DNA from: Eutreptiella sp. 'Long Island Sound 2002'
Taxonomy: Eukaryota > Euglenozoa > Euglenophyceae > Eutreptiales > Eutreptiaceae
Assembly: GCA_964036045.1 (NCBI GenBank)
Contig: OZ038387.1
Location: 20,413,348 to 20,477,347 of the forward strand
Direction: 5' to 3'
Length of the DNA stretch: 64,000 bases
Shown: positions 12,158-23,785 of the stretch, piece after piece
How positions within the stretch are numbered: position 1 is the first letter of the stretch
Layout of the letters: each line of letters starts with the position of its first letter
Made by a program: the position numbers and the translations under genes
Notes under the pieces: model-generated
Databases searched by the model: none
The model's input: only the letters and a program-made list of their open reading frames with translations
Told to the model about the DNA's origin: nothing

Positions 12158-12325
12158 ATCCAGGGGCCACATCAAAGTGTGGGTGTCCATCACCCCAAGT
12201 CAAGGGGCCATGCCAAAGCATGGGCGTCCGTCAACCAAACTCAAGGGGCCACACCAAAGAGTGGCACTCCATCACCCCAAGTCGAGGGGCCGCGCCAAAG
12301 CGTGGGAGGCCATCGCCCCGGCTTG
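12158..12325. repeat. 41-bp tandem repeat, about four copies
   Basis: AGGGGCC(A/G)C..CAAAG cores start at 12162, 12203, 12244 and 12285, exactly 41 bp apart, with a CCATCACCCCAAGT half in each unit. Confidence 0.9.
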
Positions 12326-12429
12326 AGGAGCGTCCATCCCGGAGGAGAAAACTGTGAACCGGTCATCCTCAATAGCACCGGAAGGTTAACTACACTTGGC
12401 CTGGTTTCCTCCATAGCACCGGAACATTG

Positions 12430-12705
12430 AAGGAATGCGGGTGCCCAAAAACGGGCGGGATGGCTACAAAACCCTTGCCTTCTTGGGGCTCCTCACACAA
12501 GGGGGCAAAATCAGAAGGGGTTACTTCACCCCTACCTGTTTGGGGGCCCACATGTGGGCGGAAGGGCTGCATAACCCATGCCTCCTCAGAGGTCCCCAAA
12601 AAGGGGGGACAAAATCAGAAGTGGCTACTTCACTACTGCCTTCTCGGGGGCCCACACATGGATGGAAGGCCTACATAGCCCATGCTTCTTTTGGGGTCCC
12701 CAGCA
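12430..12705. repeat. 104-bp direct repeat, two copies and a partial
   Basis: The segment CAAAATCAGAAG...CTACTTCAC...GGGGGCCCACA...GGTCCCC begins at 12506 and again at 12610, with a partial unit upstream near 12450. A reverse-orientation relative (CTTCTGATTTGGTCCCC-like) occurs at 47889-47935 inside a Harbinger-like copy. Confidence 0.7.
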
Positions 12706-12846
12706 CGGGGACAAAAATTACCCTCAAGAGCGGTCCTTTAGAACAAAAATCCGGTTCTTAAAAGACCCCCTTGGTTTCAGGTGCCAATTGGAGGGGTATT
12801 GTACGGTATACTAAGCAAAGCCTTCACCCCCAAAAGGGGGGGTCTA

Positions 12847-13550
12847 CTACACTACATTTGCACAAAAATCTGGGCAATGAAAAACGGGGGGGTTATAAAA
12901 AAAACCCATGCCATCGGTTTCCGCATGCACACACCCCTCGGTACATGTGAACGCATTTACCAAAGCCTCCACCTCTACCAATACGTTGACTATAGTATCC
13001 GTGGCCCCTTGGACCCGCAAACCACCAAAACCGATGATGAGCATGTCATCATAGTACACGAGTAGAAGCGCCTACAAAACACACACCCGACCCCCTAGGA
13101 AAATGAAGACCTCTTAGCAATTCACCGGATTGAAGGCCAATTTGACAGGTAAAGTGTTAAAGGCATATACCTTGTCATCCTCCATCACCCAAAATTTTTC
13201 AAGAAGACTAGGTGGTAGTTGTGATAAAAAACAAAATTGCTTAAATCTATTGGGCACATATCTGCAAAGTACTGGGGATATGGCATAGCTTTTTTGTTCC
13301 CCTTTTCCTTTGGTTTTCGCCTACATTCATCCATTTTCGCCGCTTGTTGTCCATTGTAGGTGGATTCTGGATGATAGGGATGGGGAAACGCCTGAGAAGA
13401 ACTGTTGGAAGCTGGCAAGAGTTGATGCCCAGTACCCTCAAGAAGCCCCCCCCCCCCATTTCCTACACAAAGATACCAATTCCCAAAAAGCAACCACACA
13501 TTGGTCATCATTGTCCCTCCTTTACTACAATGCCACACTGCAAGGGGCAA
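12847..13550 (-). pseudogene. Ty3/gypsy-like reverse transcriptase remnant
   Basis: Read on the minus strand, 13550-13190 encodes KKAMPYPQYFADMCP followed by LSNFVFYHNYHLVF. This resembles the KP.PLP.I.D.L and DL..GY..I segments at the start of a Ty3/gypsy reverse transcriptase. After a frame change come KVYAFNTLPVKLAFNP (like Y.RLPMGL..SP) and LLLVYYDDMLIIG, the catalytic box with Y(V/L)DD changed to YYDD. The next residues, ATDTIVNVLVEVEALVN, fit the helix after the active site. Stops and frame changes break it. No LTRs, protease, RNase H or integrase are recognisable nearby. Ty1/copia is the main alternative. Confidence 0.45.
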
Positions 13551-13794
13551 ATATCCTTCATTATATTGGAGCCAAGCGACCTTGAGGCGAGCAGCCGGTT
13601 GAGGAGCCTACCATCAAAATTGGAAAAGGCATTTGGAGCGCATTGGATGCAAGCAGAGAGTTGTCCCTTGGGATGGTAGAGGAGACGAAGTTGGGAACAA
13701 AGTGGGAGATCCGGGGCGGTCCTTAACAAAAAAAAAAACTGTTCCGGTACATGGTTTTTTCAAAAACGACCACGTGTAGCTCATATGTTCAACC

Positions 13795-13985
13795 ATGGTT
13801 GGTGGTGATTGCCGGTTGGCGGTTGGTGGTTGGCGGCGGTTGGCGGCAGTTGGCAGTTGGTGATGGGTGGTTGGTGGCGGTTGGCATCGGTTGACGGTTG
13901 GTGGTTGGTCGCGGTTGGCGGTTGGCGGTTGTTGGCGGTTGGCGGCGGTTGGCAATTGGTGGCGGTTGGCGGTTAGCGGTTGGTG
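13795..13985. repeat. GGTTGGCGGTTGGTGGT minisatellite
   Basis: Irregular units of GGTTGGCGG, GGTTGGTGG and GGCGGCGGTTGG over about 190 bp. The flanking words GGGGCGGTCCT...TTTAACAAAAAAAAA occur on both sides (13713-13740 and 13993-14030), so the array sits between two copies of a short direct repeat. Confidence 0.8.
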
Positions 13986-14030
13986 GTCCCTTGGGGCGGT
14001 CCTCAAGGGCGGTCTTTAACAAAAAAAAAT

Positions 14031-14870
14031 CTCGTCCCTTAAGGACCGCCCTGGGGAGATCCTAGTGGATTAGTGGCCACAGCGATGGTTGTAAAATGTG
14101 GAACGCTTGTTGCCAAGGAGGGCAAGGGGGGGGGGGGGGTAAATACGTATCAATTGAAATCACACCTCATTTTGTTTGTCGTTCGTGGGTAGTGGGTACC
14201 ATGGGACCCTAGTGTTGTTGGGTTCCTCAATATGGTACAGCCAACGCTAAAATCTTTTATGCCACATGTATGGTTGTGTTTTTCCCATGATAGCATTAGC
14301 CCCAAGCGGATATTAGTGGGCACACGCCTCGAGGTGTTGGAAAGGGGCTGGCATCGGAAAAGGGGACCACTGGGGCCCAAACGAGGGTCAATAACCGGAT
14401 AAAGGAATTCTTGCTGCACCAAAGCCCTTACCATAATCACATCTTCTTTTTTTTTTTTTTGATCAAATAGGCCAGCTCATAATGTGCCATGGGGACGATG
14501 CCTCAAAGAAAATCTGAAATTGATACAAAAATCCAAAAAGGTAGGAAGTGTTCCCCATGTGGTGGCATGCCCTTGATAATGGACAATGGACAATGAATAA
14601 CAGGTGGTGTAAGTAGGGGCGCGTGCTATCATCATTCCTTTGTTTGCAGCTTTCTAGCCAAAAAAGTGGCCTGATGTAGAATGCCGTCGATCTCCGCTCT
14701 TGCACTATTTGTTGTCAGCTAGTCTGTTTGAAATGTGGGTTTGCTCGTTTGTGAGTCAGTGAGGTGTGTGTAATCGTCAACGTGGTTTGTAAGGTTCCTC
14801 AGAGAGAAAATTCAACCCGCTACACGGTTTGCGACACAGTTTCCCTTTCCATGGGCGGCCGTGCATGTCT
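14031..14870. other. No gene recognised
   Basis: It holds a G13 run near 14128-14140 and a T12 run near 14449-14460. Minus-strand frames of 80-96 codons (14150-14440, 14463-14705) show no domain. Confidence 0.4.
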
Positions 14871-14872
14871 TT

Positions 14873-15627
14873 GGGGGAGCCTTAAGCGCAGTGCGCGTGC
14901 AGTGCGCGCGCAGTGCAACTATTTGGGTGTCTGGCCGTACTAGAGACCCATGCTTTGAGATCATAGGGGCATCATCCTTACCCTGTTGCGTAGGTTTTGA
15001 CCCTTTTTCCACATTGGGGATATGGCATTTTTGGAATTTCACCCAATTTCATCCATTTCCACCCTTTTTCACACTTTATCTCTATTTGCAAGGGCTATTT
15101 GGACCATGTCTTTGTGCAGGATACTACCCATCTCTTTGAATTGTGCTATGCCTGTGATTACAAGCCAAGTCGCATTTGAATTCGCCATCAAATTCTTCGT
15201 CCGGCTGGTCGCATCAACTTACGAGGGTTGATGTTGCTGGTGAAGCGAAAGACCCGCCAGAGGGTGAGTAGTTCAACTCCGAATAATCTCGTAGCGGAAA
15301 TTGCCTCCGCGGGGCTGTCGCCGCAACGGTCGTCGTATTATGTCGACAAAGGTTTCGATGCACATACGAAAGGAGGTACCCCCGGCCGACTCCCCCTCTA
15401 CATTAGAGGATGTTGAGGGGGGCAACCAATACGCTGTTCATGGCTGTTCCAGATGTGCATGATGTGTGTTATGTGAAGGGAAGGTAGTTTGCAATTTTCT
15501 TGAGCTGGGGCAGTTTGGGTCACCTAATTCTAAGGGCGTTTCCAAGGGGCGTGCCTAGGGGCTCTTCTGGGGGAACATAGTCTAAAAGTAGCGCGCAGTG
15601 CGCGCGCAGTGCAAGGATTCCCCCTTT
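14873..15627. mobile_element. PIF/Harbinger-like element, copy 1
   Basis: The left end GGGGGAGCCTTAAGCGCAGTGC starts near 14873. The right end GCGCGCAGTGCAAGGATTCCCCC finishes near 15627. The ends are imperfect inverted repeats built on GGGGGA and the CGCAGTGCGCG word. The first 130 bp and last 250 bp match the copies at 47771-48507 and 49177-49879, while the centre differs. The shared right part includes ATGATGTGTGTTATGTGAAG, which in the 47.7-kb copy is the end of a DDE-type transposase frame. The interior here is not openly coding, so the copy looks non-functional. Confidence 0.6.
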
Positions 15628-17124
15628 GGCATGCACCCTGCAGCACAGGAGCTCCTTGGACTCCAAGCTCAACACTTGGAATTTTGAGGTCACCATTGGA
15701 GCCTAGGAACCAAGCATATACTTCATTTTCAATTCATTTTCATTGGTTTGCATTGCATTGCAATATTTTGTATGCCAATTTCTTTGCCAAAAATCAGAAT
15801 TGATTTCTACATTTCTTCGTTCCAAAAAGAGAAGACCGGTGCAAACAATCCAACCCAGTAAGATGTAGGGTGTGGTTTCCCAACTGGATGCTGTTTGACC
15901 CCACAATTTTCACAACCATATGCCACGAGATAGGATTGGCCAATCGCCAATGAAATGTGACCCGCGTTCCAAACCTTTGCTGAGTAGTAGCACAATCGTC
16001 CACATGCAGGAAAACCATAACCCCTGCATGTCTCCCCACCCTTGCCATGGCCGGCTGATATCATGTAAATTTTAAGATCGGCCACCAAATACAAATCCTC
16101 ACCCCTCTCGCCCTCCCCTCATCCCCTTAAGCCACCTCCTCCCCCACCCCTACCCATACCTCCGCCCCCTTGGCACTGGGGACCCCGACCACCCGGGCAG
16201 CCTCGGCGCCATTGACAAGTTCCTGATCATGTGCCATGTACACAATGCTAAGCGTGCACAACGGCCCCATCGGGTGGTGGGTGCTGGATGGCTGCCAATT
16301 GCCTGTCCCGAAACGATCGCAGGGCGACCTGTGCGGAAGGTACCACAACACATGGGCACACCGCATGGGAATGTCCTACGACCAGCCATAAGCATGACCT
16401 TTGGTGAGAGTGCACTCCTTAGTGTGGTGCTCCAGACGGTGCCATGGGTCCAACGCTTCTATGCGGGTGTCCAGGGTCCTGCCCACGCCCAGCCCTGTTC
16501 AGTGCCCGCCCTGGCAGCACTCACCACATAGCACTGCCCCGGCGTCTACATTCTTCTAGCATGTACAGAGCCGTATGATTTGCTCCACATGCACGGGCCC
16601 CTGCACGTTGTGCATCGACGCCCGCAGGTGCAGGTCTTTCTCACCCATGGCATCTCTTGGGATGGCACACTGTTGCAGGATCCGGAGAAGGCGAATTGAA
16701 CCACCCATCGCCTAGTGCTCGTTTATCCCAGTGCAGGGCAGGTCTGGGACAGCACACCTACGGCAGCCCTGGGCGCCGAAGCTAGCACCTAAGAACCACA
16801 TCAGCCAACTGCACCACACGCCTAGCCACGAGCTCGACACAGGCCAGCAACAAGGTGCCGCCAGGCCACTGTGGACCCGGACGTGCCTAACTAGCCCCCA
16901 CCACACCCACAAAGTGCAAAGCGTGACATGGAGCGCACCTATAGCTGCCAACACACCACAGCACGCGGAGGGGCTTGCAGGTGCACAACCACCTCCAGTA
17001 CCACACGGCGGCCACCGTCAATCATCAAGGTGGGAGTGACCCCCATGGGTATGCCAATAGCCTACGGCCACTCTACACCTAAACCCCACCCTCCCCCCTT
17101 CCCTGCTTCTCCCCTCACATTGCT
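15628..17124. other. No gene recognised
   Basis: A plus-strand frame at 16229-16531 (100 codons) and minus frames at 15794-16094 are open, but I cannot assign them. No inverted ends or repeats stand out. Confidence 0.4.
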
Positions 17125-17345
17125 GCACTCCACTGTAGGGGGCAGTGGGCAGTGTGACTCCTTAAGTACACTACTGCATGCAGGGGGCAGGGGGCCTCCT
17201 TAAGTAGACTGCCGCAATGAGGGGGCAGTGGGCGGGGGGCCTCCTTTAATACACTGCCGCAGTGCAGGGGGTAGGGGCCAACAGGCAATGGGGCTCCTTC
17301 AGTTCACCGCCACACTACAGGAGGAGTGGGCGGTGGGGGGGAGCA
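17125..17345. repeat. GGGCAGTGGGCCTCCTT minisatellite, array 2
   Basis: Four to five units with CACTGTAGGGGGCAGTGGGCAG, CCTCCTTAAGTA and CACTGCCGCA words, the same family as 10040-10790, 7 kb away. Confidence 0.85.
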
Positions 17346-17894
17346 GGACGCACCATGCGCGCACCGTGTGCGTGCCACGCATCTTCTTTACTTAGATATC
17401 CTGCCTAACACCATTGTTTTGCTTTGTTGTTGTCCCGTCAGGTTCTATGTTGCTGAGCTGGTACCCCATTTCACCCTAAATCCCCTAAGAAATGCATTGT
17501 ACGTGTTATATGTGGTCTCTAGCGACACAACACAATGTCATTGTCTTGGTTCAAGGTGGTACCCCTGTCTTCTACCCCTCCCCGTGTCCGGCGAACACTA
17601 TGTCCAACCACCTCTTCCGTTCGGCCCGTTTTTTTGGGGGGGGGGGGGGGGGCTAATTAAGTAGGTACTTAATGAGGTACATAATTAGGTATCAGGCTCA
17701 GGAACCGCGGTTTCAGGCTAAAGTTTTGGGGGAAATGAGGGGATGTTGTGGTTTATCTTGTAGAAATGGTGGGCAAATGGGTATAGCCGAGTGTCTATTT
17801 GTTTTCGGTGTCTTCTTTCCCACACTTCCTCAGGCTGCCATAGCCCTTGAGGTTTGGCTGTGGGCGCCGAGCTGAACGCTACGCATCAAGCCAA
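17346..17894. other. Leader of the LINE-like locus with G18 run
   Basis: A run of about 19 G lies at 17634-17653, followed by TA-rich TAATTAAGTAGGTACTTAATGAGGTAC. A pyrimidine-rich CTTCCTCAG near 17826-17833 could be a splice acceptor before the first reading frame. Confidence 0.35.
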
Positions 17895-19390
17895 ATGATT
17901 GCCTCGCCGCAGTACACGACCGGAGAGCCGGTCCTCATGGATACCGACTCCAAGCAGCTCGCGTACAATGGGTTGTTTGATGGGGCGCACTTCGCTGTCC
18001 AAGACAGCCACTACTTGCATGCTAGCCTTGATCCTCAGAAGACTTACACACTGGGATTTGTGAAATCCAGATCGACTGTGGAGGAGATGCAGAAGGTGTT
18101 CTGGGGTTGCGACCCCAGTATCGTTCTTGCTGGAACAGAGTCGGAGACGGAGCTCCTATATGACACGGCCCAGAAGATTGTTGAGTTGCTGCCTACGTTG
18201 GCGTCTCTCACAGTGGTTTTGCTAGCCGATCCTATGGGCATGGATGTGTCCAATTTTATAACGATTGTGCTGGCGATTTAGAAGGGAAACTCTTTCAGTA
18301 GAACGCATGTGGCGCGCATATCGGGTCGTCACGAGTGCCTCCAAGGGAAAACAGTGGGTGCCATGGATTCTGCACACCACGCATGTGTCCCGAGTGTCCA
18401 GCAGCAGCACTACGTTTAAGAAGCTGTGCCTGCAAATGCCAGGGCAAGACCCAATGGTGGATTGGTACCCGGTTATCGAGTGCCCAGCACGCATGCTCGC
18501 CATTCAGTACCACAATGCATGGGAGTCAGAGTTATTTGCGTTCCTTGACACAGAGATACGCAAGGAAGTGGTTGTGCCGGGCCCTGATGTCGAGCACACA
18601 CGGAACCTGTTTCGTGAACTGAGCAAAGAAGTGGCATCGTCCCTTGTGGAGCAGTTCGGCCGATTTTCCCGCTTCGCTGTGATGGGGGTCCCATGGTACA
18701 ATTGCAATGCGTTTGATGGAAAACCGTGGCGTTTGTCTGCTTTTATCAAGGACAAAAAGAATCAACACGCTCCGGTTCTGTTCTCTTACATCCTGGCGGC
18801 GTTCTGGGACATGGGTGAGCTTCTGGGGGTCAGCAAGGATGTTGCTCTGCAGGCCACTTCATACAACCAGGTCCGGATTGGGTTGTCCAAGGAGGCTATG
18901 GACGTCTTCCGGCCGGCGATGCTGAAGCTACATGAGTCTGTTGGTTTGGTAGTCGTGGACGAGGGGACCGAGGAGTGGCTGACAGACCAGGATAACGACT
19001 CTGCCAGCACCGCGAGCACTGTGCCCGACGACTGAGGATCTGTGGTCAGTGTTTACACGATCAACGTCCCCCCCTAGTACTCCCAGAGTGCAGTGGTGGC
19101 TATGCTTAGCGCTGAGGGAGATTCCAAGTACGTGGTGGACCGAATGCGGTTCTCCATGGGGAAATTGCGCACTTGTTCGTGGAAAGTGAGGGACCACACG
19201 TGGAGAAGCTGGTGGGTCATCTCCTGCGGTCCACCGAAGGTGGCACACCGATCCACATAGTCAATGCTAAGGAATTTAAGGGAAAGCGTGATCAGCAGCG
19301 CAACAGGCCAGCCGGGTGACCCAGGGAGAAGCCCAAGGCTCCGGTGGTGGAGATGATGGAACTGCACTCGGTGAAGTTCATGAAGCGAAA
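17895..19390 (+). pseudogene. ORF1-like protein of a non-LTR retrotransposon, frameshifted
   Basis: Frame one runs from ATG 17895 to the stop at 18279-18281. The second frame carries on from about 18290 to TGA at 19033-19035, so at least one frameshift lies near 18270-18300. A third short frame at about 19160-19318 (HLFVESEGPHVEKLVGHLL) appears to continue it before a G16 run at 19393. Codon choice is GC-rich at third positions, unlike the flanks. No zinc knuckle or RRM is visible. It is called ORF1 only because it directly precedes an endonuclease of LINE type on the same strand; a separate cellular gene is the alternative. Confidence 0.45.
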
Positions 19391-19420
19391 GCGGGGGGGG
19401 GGGGGGGGTGACCAGTAACC

Positions 19421-20270
19421 TTGGTGTGGGGCATCGCCCAGAGGATGGGCGTGGCTACAGCCAACGTGTGTGGCTGGATGGCCAAATTAGAGGAGGCTTC
19501 TGACCGACGTTTGCGGAGATCAGCGCTTTTGAGGAAAATACAGCAACACCAGGTTCAACTGGCCGCAGTGCAGGAGACACACTTCAACTCTCCGGAGGAA
19601 ATAGCTTCACAGAGGTTCTGGGTCCAGCGGCGAGGGTATGATTTACGGGCTACAGTCGCCGACGGGTTTGGGTCAGTCGCGGTACTCTGGTCTCATTCGC
19701 AAAGGTGGGAGGAAGTGACTACGGCTCTTTCACCGCGACTGTTGGTTGTTGACCTACACTCAACGGGCAGCGGGTACGCATAGTCGTAGGCCACATGCAT
19801 CACGAGGCAGAGCCACGGAGGAGGCAGTGGCGGGAGTTGCGGAGACATTTGGAGTCATTGACCCCTGCGGCCACGATCTTCTTGATGGACCACAATAGTC
19901 TCATCGTGCCAGGTCGGGACTCAGCAAAAGGGGTCGAGGGCGCGCGCGACGTTCGACTGGCCCGACCGGAAGAGATGGAAGCGATACAAGGTTTGGACAT
20001 GCATGACGCTTGGGAGCTCGCTCATCACGGTTCCGACCATCCACCTCCCTCCGCGACATACGGTTGGGGCCATTGAGGGGAACGAGCCAACCCACGCCGA
20101 TTGGACCGAGTACACGTCTCGGCTGCTCTGGTGGACTGAATAGCAGGGGCGTATACAGTGTTGACTGGGGCTGACCATAAGGCCGCGGTTGTACAACTGG
20201 CTCCCCCGGCGGCGGTGCACAGCAGGCCTCGGCCTCAATTTCCGGAAGGAATGCTCTAGGATGAGGATGC
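19421..20270 (+). pseudogene. LINE-type endonuclease (EEP) domain, decayed
   Basis: Conserved blocks of the exonuclease-endonuclease-phosphatase fold occur in order across three frames. They are ATANVCGWM with the catalytic Asn, VQETHF with the metal-binding Glu, FLMDHNS in place of GDFN, LDRVHVS, and finally GADHKAAVV in place of the usual SDH...V. A frameshift lies near 19755-19785, a stop near 20076 and another near 20137. In an intact LINE the domain nicks target DNA to prime reverse transcription. No reverse transcriptase follows within the next kilobases, so the element is truncated as well as shifted. Confidence 0.7.
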
Positions 20271-21017
20271 CATGCTGGAGTTGTGTCCCTCAACTGTAGG
20301 ACCTTTATGGAGGACAATGTTGTCCCATCAAATTTTGTCTATCCCAAAGGTGCCTGAGACGGATTGGGCTGCCACTTTTGCCCGTGCCAAGAATGAGAAG
20401 GGCCCCAAGCCCGGGGAGCATGTTCCACTTTTCTGCATGAAGCGTATCACAACAAGGGCTCCTACTTTGAAAATTGCTAATTGGAGGCCTCCATTGCATT
20501 TCGCTTCAAATGGGCTGGTAATCTCGTGCCTGGGGATGTGTTGGCGCCGTTTCACAATGTTGTTGTGCGCACCGAACAGTGTGTCCAATGAACGCTCTTG
20601 TTCACACCGTATTTTTTTCAAGGACAAAATTGTTCGTTGGACAAGGGGGGGTGGGGGGTACAACTGCTGCAGTGCAAATGAGCGGGGCCCCGCTACTCCT
20701 TCCTAAACTTGATGAACAACATGCTTCTGTGGATGGTCACAATGCCCCCCTTAAAGCACAAGGTGACCCCCAACCACCCTTGAAGCATCGTGCATCCAAG
20801 ACAAGCAAGGCTACACGGGATGGGCAGTATGAACGCCACCAAGCCAAGGTGCCAAGGCTGTCACCATTAGCCTCCACACTGAAGACTGGCAGGAGGTTGT
20901 GGATTGGCTGTTGCGGAGGCGGGACACCATAGGCAAGAACCAATATATTACAGTAGCCGAAGAATTTACGCCGTTGGGAATAGGTGCCTCTGAATGGCCA
21001 TTTTTTGATGCCTAGTG
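20271..21017. other. Possible coding remnants, not assigned
   Basis: Short coding-like strings change frame every 50-100 bp, for example WAGNLVPGDVLAPFHNVVVRTE near 20505-20570. A G-rich run lies at 20645-20658. No family is recognised. Confidence 0.3.
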
Positions 21018-21240
21018 CAGTCAGTCGCAGGCCAACATACCCCTTAAACCCCTCCCCCGTGCTCTTGAACCCTTCCCTGAACCTCCGTTGAACAACTAGC
21101 TAGTAAAATGATAAACAAAAGTCAGTTAAACACAGGGGGCCACTCGCAGCACCACTCGGAAATTATTATTATTGTTTTATTTTTGACGGTTCCAGTTTCT
21201 TGTCAAACAGGTGCTGCCTAATGGCTTGGTGCCTGCATGA
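21018..21240. repeat. Dispersed repeat, copy 1 (partner 23515-23702)
   Basis: It shares, in order, CAGTCAGTCGCAGGCC, CCCCTCCC..TGCTCT, AACACAGGGGGCCAC, CAGCACCACT and GTGCTGCCTAATGGCTTGGTGCC with the partner. A third partial relative, TCAGTCACTCACAGGC, is at 44010-44030, just after a GGGTCCCCCC palindrome. Confidence 0.75.
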
Positions 21241-21361
21241 TGGGGCATACAAGGGACACATTCATGTTGTGGTTCCTTTTTGGAGAAGTCGACTGATAGG
21301 GAAGTTGACTGATAGGCAGCAGGAGTACAACAATGTGCACGGTTGGTATTGTGCTTGTGTT
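21221..21361 (+). pseudogene. DDE_4/PIF-Harbinger transposase fragment
   Basis: The frame encodes DGAYKGHIHVVVPF, then KLTDRQQEYNNVHGWY. The second string corresponds to the Y(N)..H...R..IE block around the third catalytic acid in IS5/Harbinger-type transposases. It closely parallels DGAYKGRLHVAWPF and TERQKEYNDVHGFYRARIE in the copy at 48.0 kb. The frame is lost right after GWYCA, where a T9 run begins, so the catalytic Glu is missing. It overlaps the end of the dispersed repeat. Confidence 0.55.
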
Positions 21362-21788
21362 TGTTTTTTTTTGTTTGGGGCGGAAATTCCCAATAAGGGA
21401 ATTGGGCAAGCGGCTGTTATTGGGGACAGAAATCTGAAATTTATGGGCTGGGAAGGGGAGAGAAATCATGCCATCAGGGAAGCTGAAGGGGGACTGTTTG
21501 AAACAGAAATTCCCAGTTTCAGAAATGGCCCTTCTGCCCCTCCCCTCTGGACAGTGGTACTTGATGAGGCTGGCATGAAGGTGGGATTGTTGCACTGACC
21601 TCCAAACCCTCATGTCAGGGCAACAGACCGTCCCTGCTCACTTTCCAGGGTTTGAGGTCAAAGCTGCACCTCAGTATTTACAGTCAAAAGGTTTGATCCA
21701 TATGCACTTTGCGTCTTATGCACACAGTTGACACCCAACTGCACTAAACAAACCTCTCTAAACCTCAATTTTTGATTATGTCCACAGC

Positions 21789-22162
21789 AACGGTGTGCAG
21801 CTCCTCTTGCTGCACTATACTCATCTGTATGCCAGATGGTTTTCGATGTGTGACACCCAATCTGATGAGGCTTTTGCGCGGAGAGTTGCTGAGTTGCAAG
21901 TGCTTGATGTCATGTACCCAGAATGTGGAGGCGTGCACGTGCAAGCCATCACAAGAACACGGTTTGCAAGCATCATTGAGATGTTGGACAATGGCGACCG
22001 ACCCGATATTGTGTGCTTGGACTTTGAGCTGCAACCGATACCCTCCCGTAAAATAGTGCTCCACTTCGTGATTCCGAGTGAATACCTCATTTCTCAGCTC
22101 CCTTCGTTACGAGTCACTGGGCTTTTGGCAAACACCTCCAAAGTTTTGCATGAAAAAATCAG
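21789..22162 (+). CDS. Unidentified exon with canonical splice signals
   Basis: It follows a pyrimidine-rich stretch ending CCACAG and ends at AATCAG|GTAAGC, a near-perfect donor. The frame between is open for about 124 codons: it starts NGVQLLLLHYTHLYARWF, has a Cys/His segment (YPECGGVHVQ) and ends SKVLHEKIR. It reads as a folded globular piece with no low complexity. I do not recognise the family. Lying between transposase fragments, it may belong to a mobile element rather than a host gene. Confidence 0.4.
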
Positions 22163-23289
22163 GTAAGCCACTTGTTGCTTTGACTGTCTGTGAGGGTACT
22201 GCCCCTGCAGCGTGGAAGACAAGTGACCTATGCAGAATACCTGTGTGGAGATTTCGGTGAAAATGACTTATGTGTGAGGGCTGTTGGTGCCATAAATAGC
22301 CGCTTACATGTCGTGCCTTATTGCAATACCTGACCAATTTTACAATGCACGTAGGTACATGCGTGGGCTTATCCATGACACAACAATACATTGGGCATTT
22401 CAGCTGATTAGCAATCTGCATAACAGCTCTTTCATTGGGACGGGGGGGGGGGGTCAGGACGTTTTGCGACAATTTTCTGTGCTTTTGGAATTTAACCCGT
22501 CAACATTTGTTGCACCGCGTCCTTCAGCAGTTCTCTGCGCCTCTTACTAATGAACTGCCTCTGATGCATCTTTGGCGTCTATAGAGGGCGTTGTGTACTT
22601 CCCTTCCACACTTTGCATGTTGAGTCCCTCTTAGGACAGCAATCGTGTCAACAAGTCAAAGTGCGCAATTTGTGACCTTGCCCTGGGTCAACAAATGCTG
22701 GAAAATGCGTTTTTTTCATAGTTTTGTAGGGTTCACCATTTTGGGGCATGGTACAAAGAGGGAGGTTTCCAGATGCCTGCATGCAGCGGTGCACCCTGTG
22801 GTGGGATTGGGCTGGGGAAGTGGGGTTTTCAAGGTTGAGGGGGTAGTAGCCCACTGCCTCATCATCGTTCCCAAAGCAGGAGGGAATTGGATAAGCTGGT
22901 CAGGAGCCTTGTGCACACTGTGCACGACAACGCTTGCTCTTCGACTGCAAATAATGGTCTCTGTCAATAAAGCCCTTTTCTCCAATCCTGCCCCAGTTTT
23001 TGTTCTTGGGGCTAACCCTGATAAGGGACTGTAACTCTGGCTCTGAGCTGACTCTGATTCTGTGGTCTCAATGGTGGTGGTGCTGGTGTTTCATGGGAAC
23101 TTGGCCCCAGTAAATTCTAGGGCCCCAGTAGATTCGACCCACACAGGTGTGTAGCACCCCACTACAGCCTTCCATGATAATCTCATGAGCTACAAGGAGT
23201 CACAGCCGCAGTCAGAAGTCCCCCAGTTGAGTTTTTGGGGTCCAGTCAATTGAGCCCGTTCGGGCGGGGGGGGGGGGGGGTCCTGGCCA
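22163..23289. other. Putative intron and anonymous DNA
   Basis: A coding-like patch at 22308-22440 (SCLIAIPDQFYNARRYM...) stops at a G12 run. Nothing is recognised at 22550-23260; a G15 run sits at 23265-23280. Confidence 0.35.
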
Positions 23290-23514
23290 GTGGGGCCCTC
23301 CATTGAAACCAGGGATATGCTTAGTGGGCATCCGACGGGACGGGGGTGGGTGGGTGTCTTGGAAATTTTGGGGGGATGGGTGTCCAAACGCCCCCCGCCC
23401 CCCCTCCCGGGGGGGTGGGACAATTCTGGGTCCCTGGGTGTTATGATGCATGGAATTTGGGTCCCCCTTTATTGGGGGGACCCAAATACCATTCCAATAA
23501 AGGGGGACCCAGTT
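23290..23514. repeat. GTGGGACAATTCTGGGTCCCTGGG repeat and GGGTCCC palindromes
   Basis: The word GTGGGACA(A/T)TTCTGGGTCCC occurs at 23414 and again at 24308, in both cases just after a C-tract/G-tract junction and near GGGTGGGT(G/A)GGTCTTG or GGGTGTCTTGG. At 23460-23485 GGGTCCCCCTTTATTGGGGGGACCC is a short perfect-type palindrome; a similar one is at 43987-44010. Confidence 0.65.
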
Positions 23515-23702
23515 CATCAGTTAGTCACAGGCCATAATACCCCTCCCCCTTGCTCTCGACCCCTTCCCCGAACCCCACTCAATGAATCAAGGTAGTTGAA
23601 CACAGGGGGCCACGGACAGCACCACTTGCAAATTTTTTTCCCATTTGGAACCATTTCTTCTTTGTTAAACGAGTGCTGCCTGATGGCTTGGTGCCTGGGC
23701 AG
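23515..23702. repeat. Dispersed repeat, copy 2 (partner 21018-21240)
   Basis: CAGTTAGTCACAGGCC, AACACAGGGGGCCACGGACAG and GTGCTGCCTGATGGCTTGG match the first copy in the same order and orientation. Confidence 0.75.
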
Positions 23703-23785
23703 GCAGGGTTCACCTTCTGCCCGCATTTTTGAAGCATATCATTTGTAACAGGGCCTCATTTCCATGTCTGCCTCTTTTGCTAAGG

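Noticed and set aside
15228-15416. Short GC-rich frame inside Harbinger-like copy 1
   Set aside because: 62 codons, no domain and no match to the transposase of copy 2; possibly a later insertion, but unsupported.
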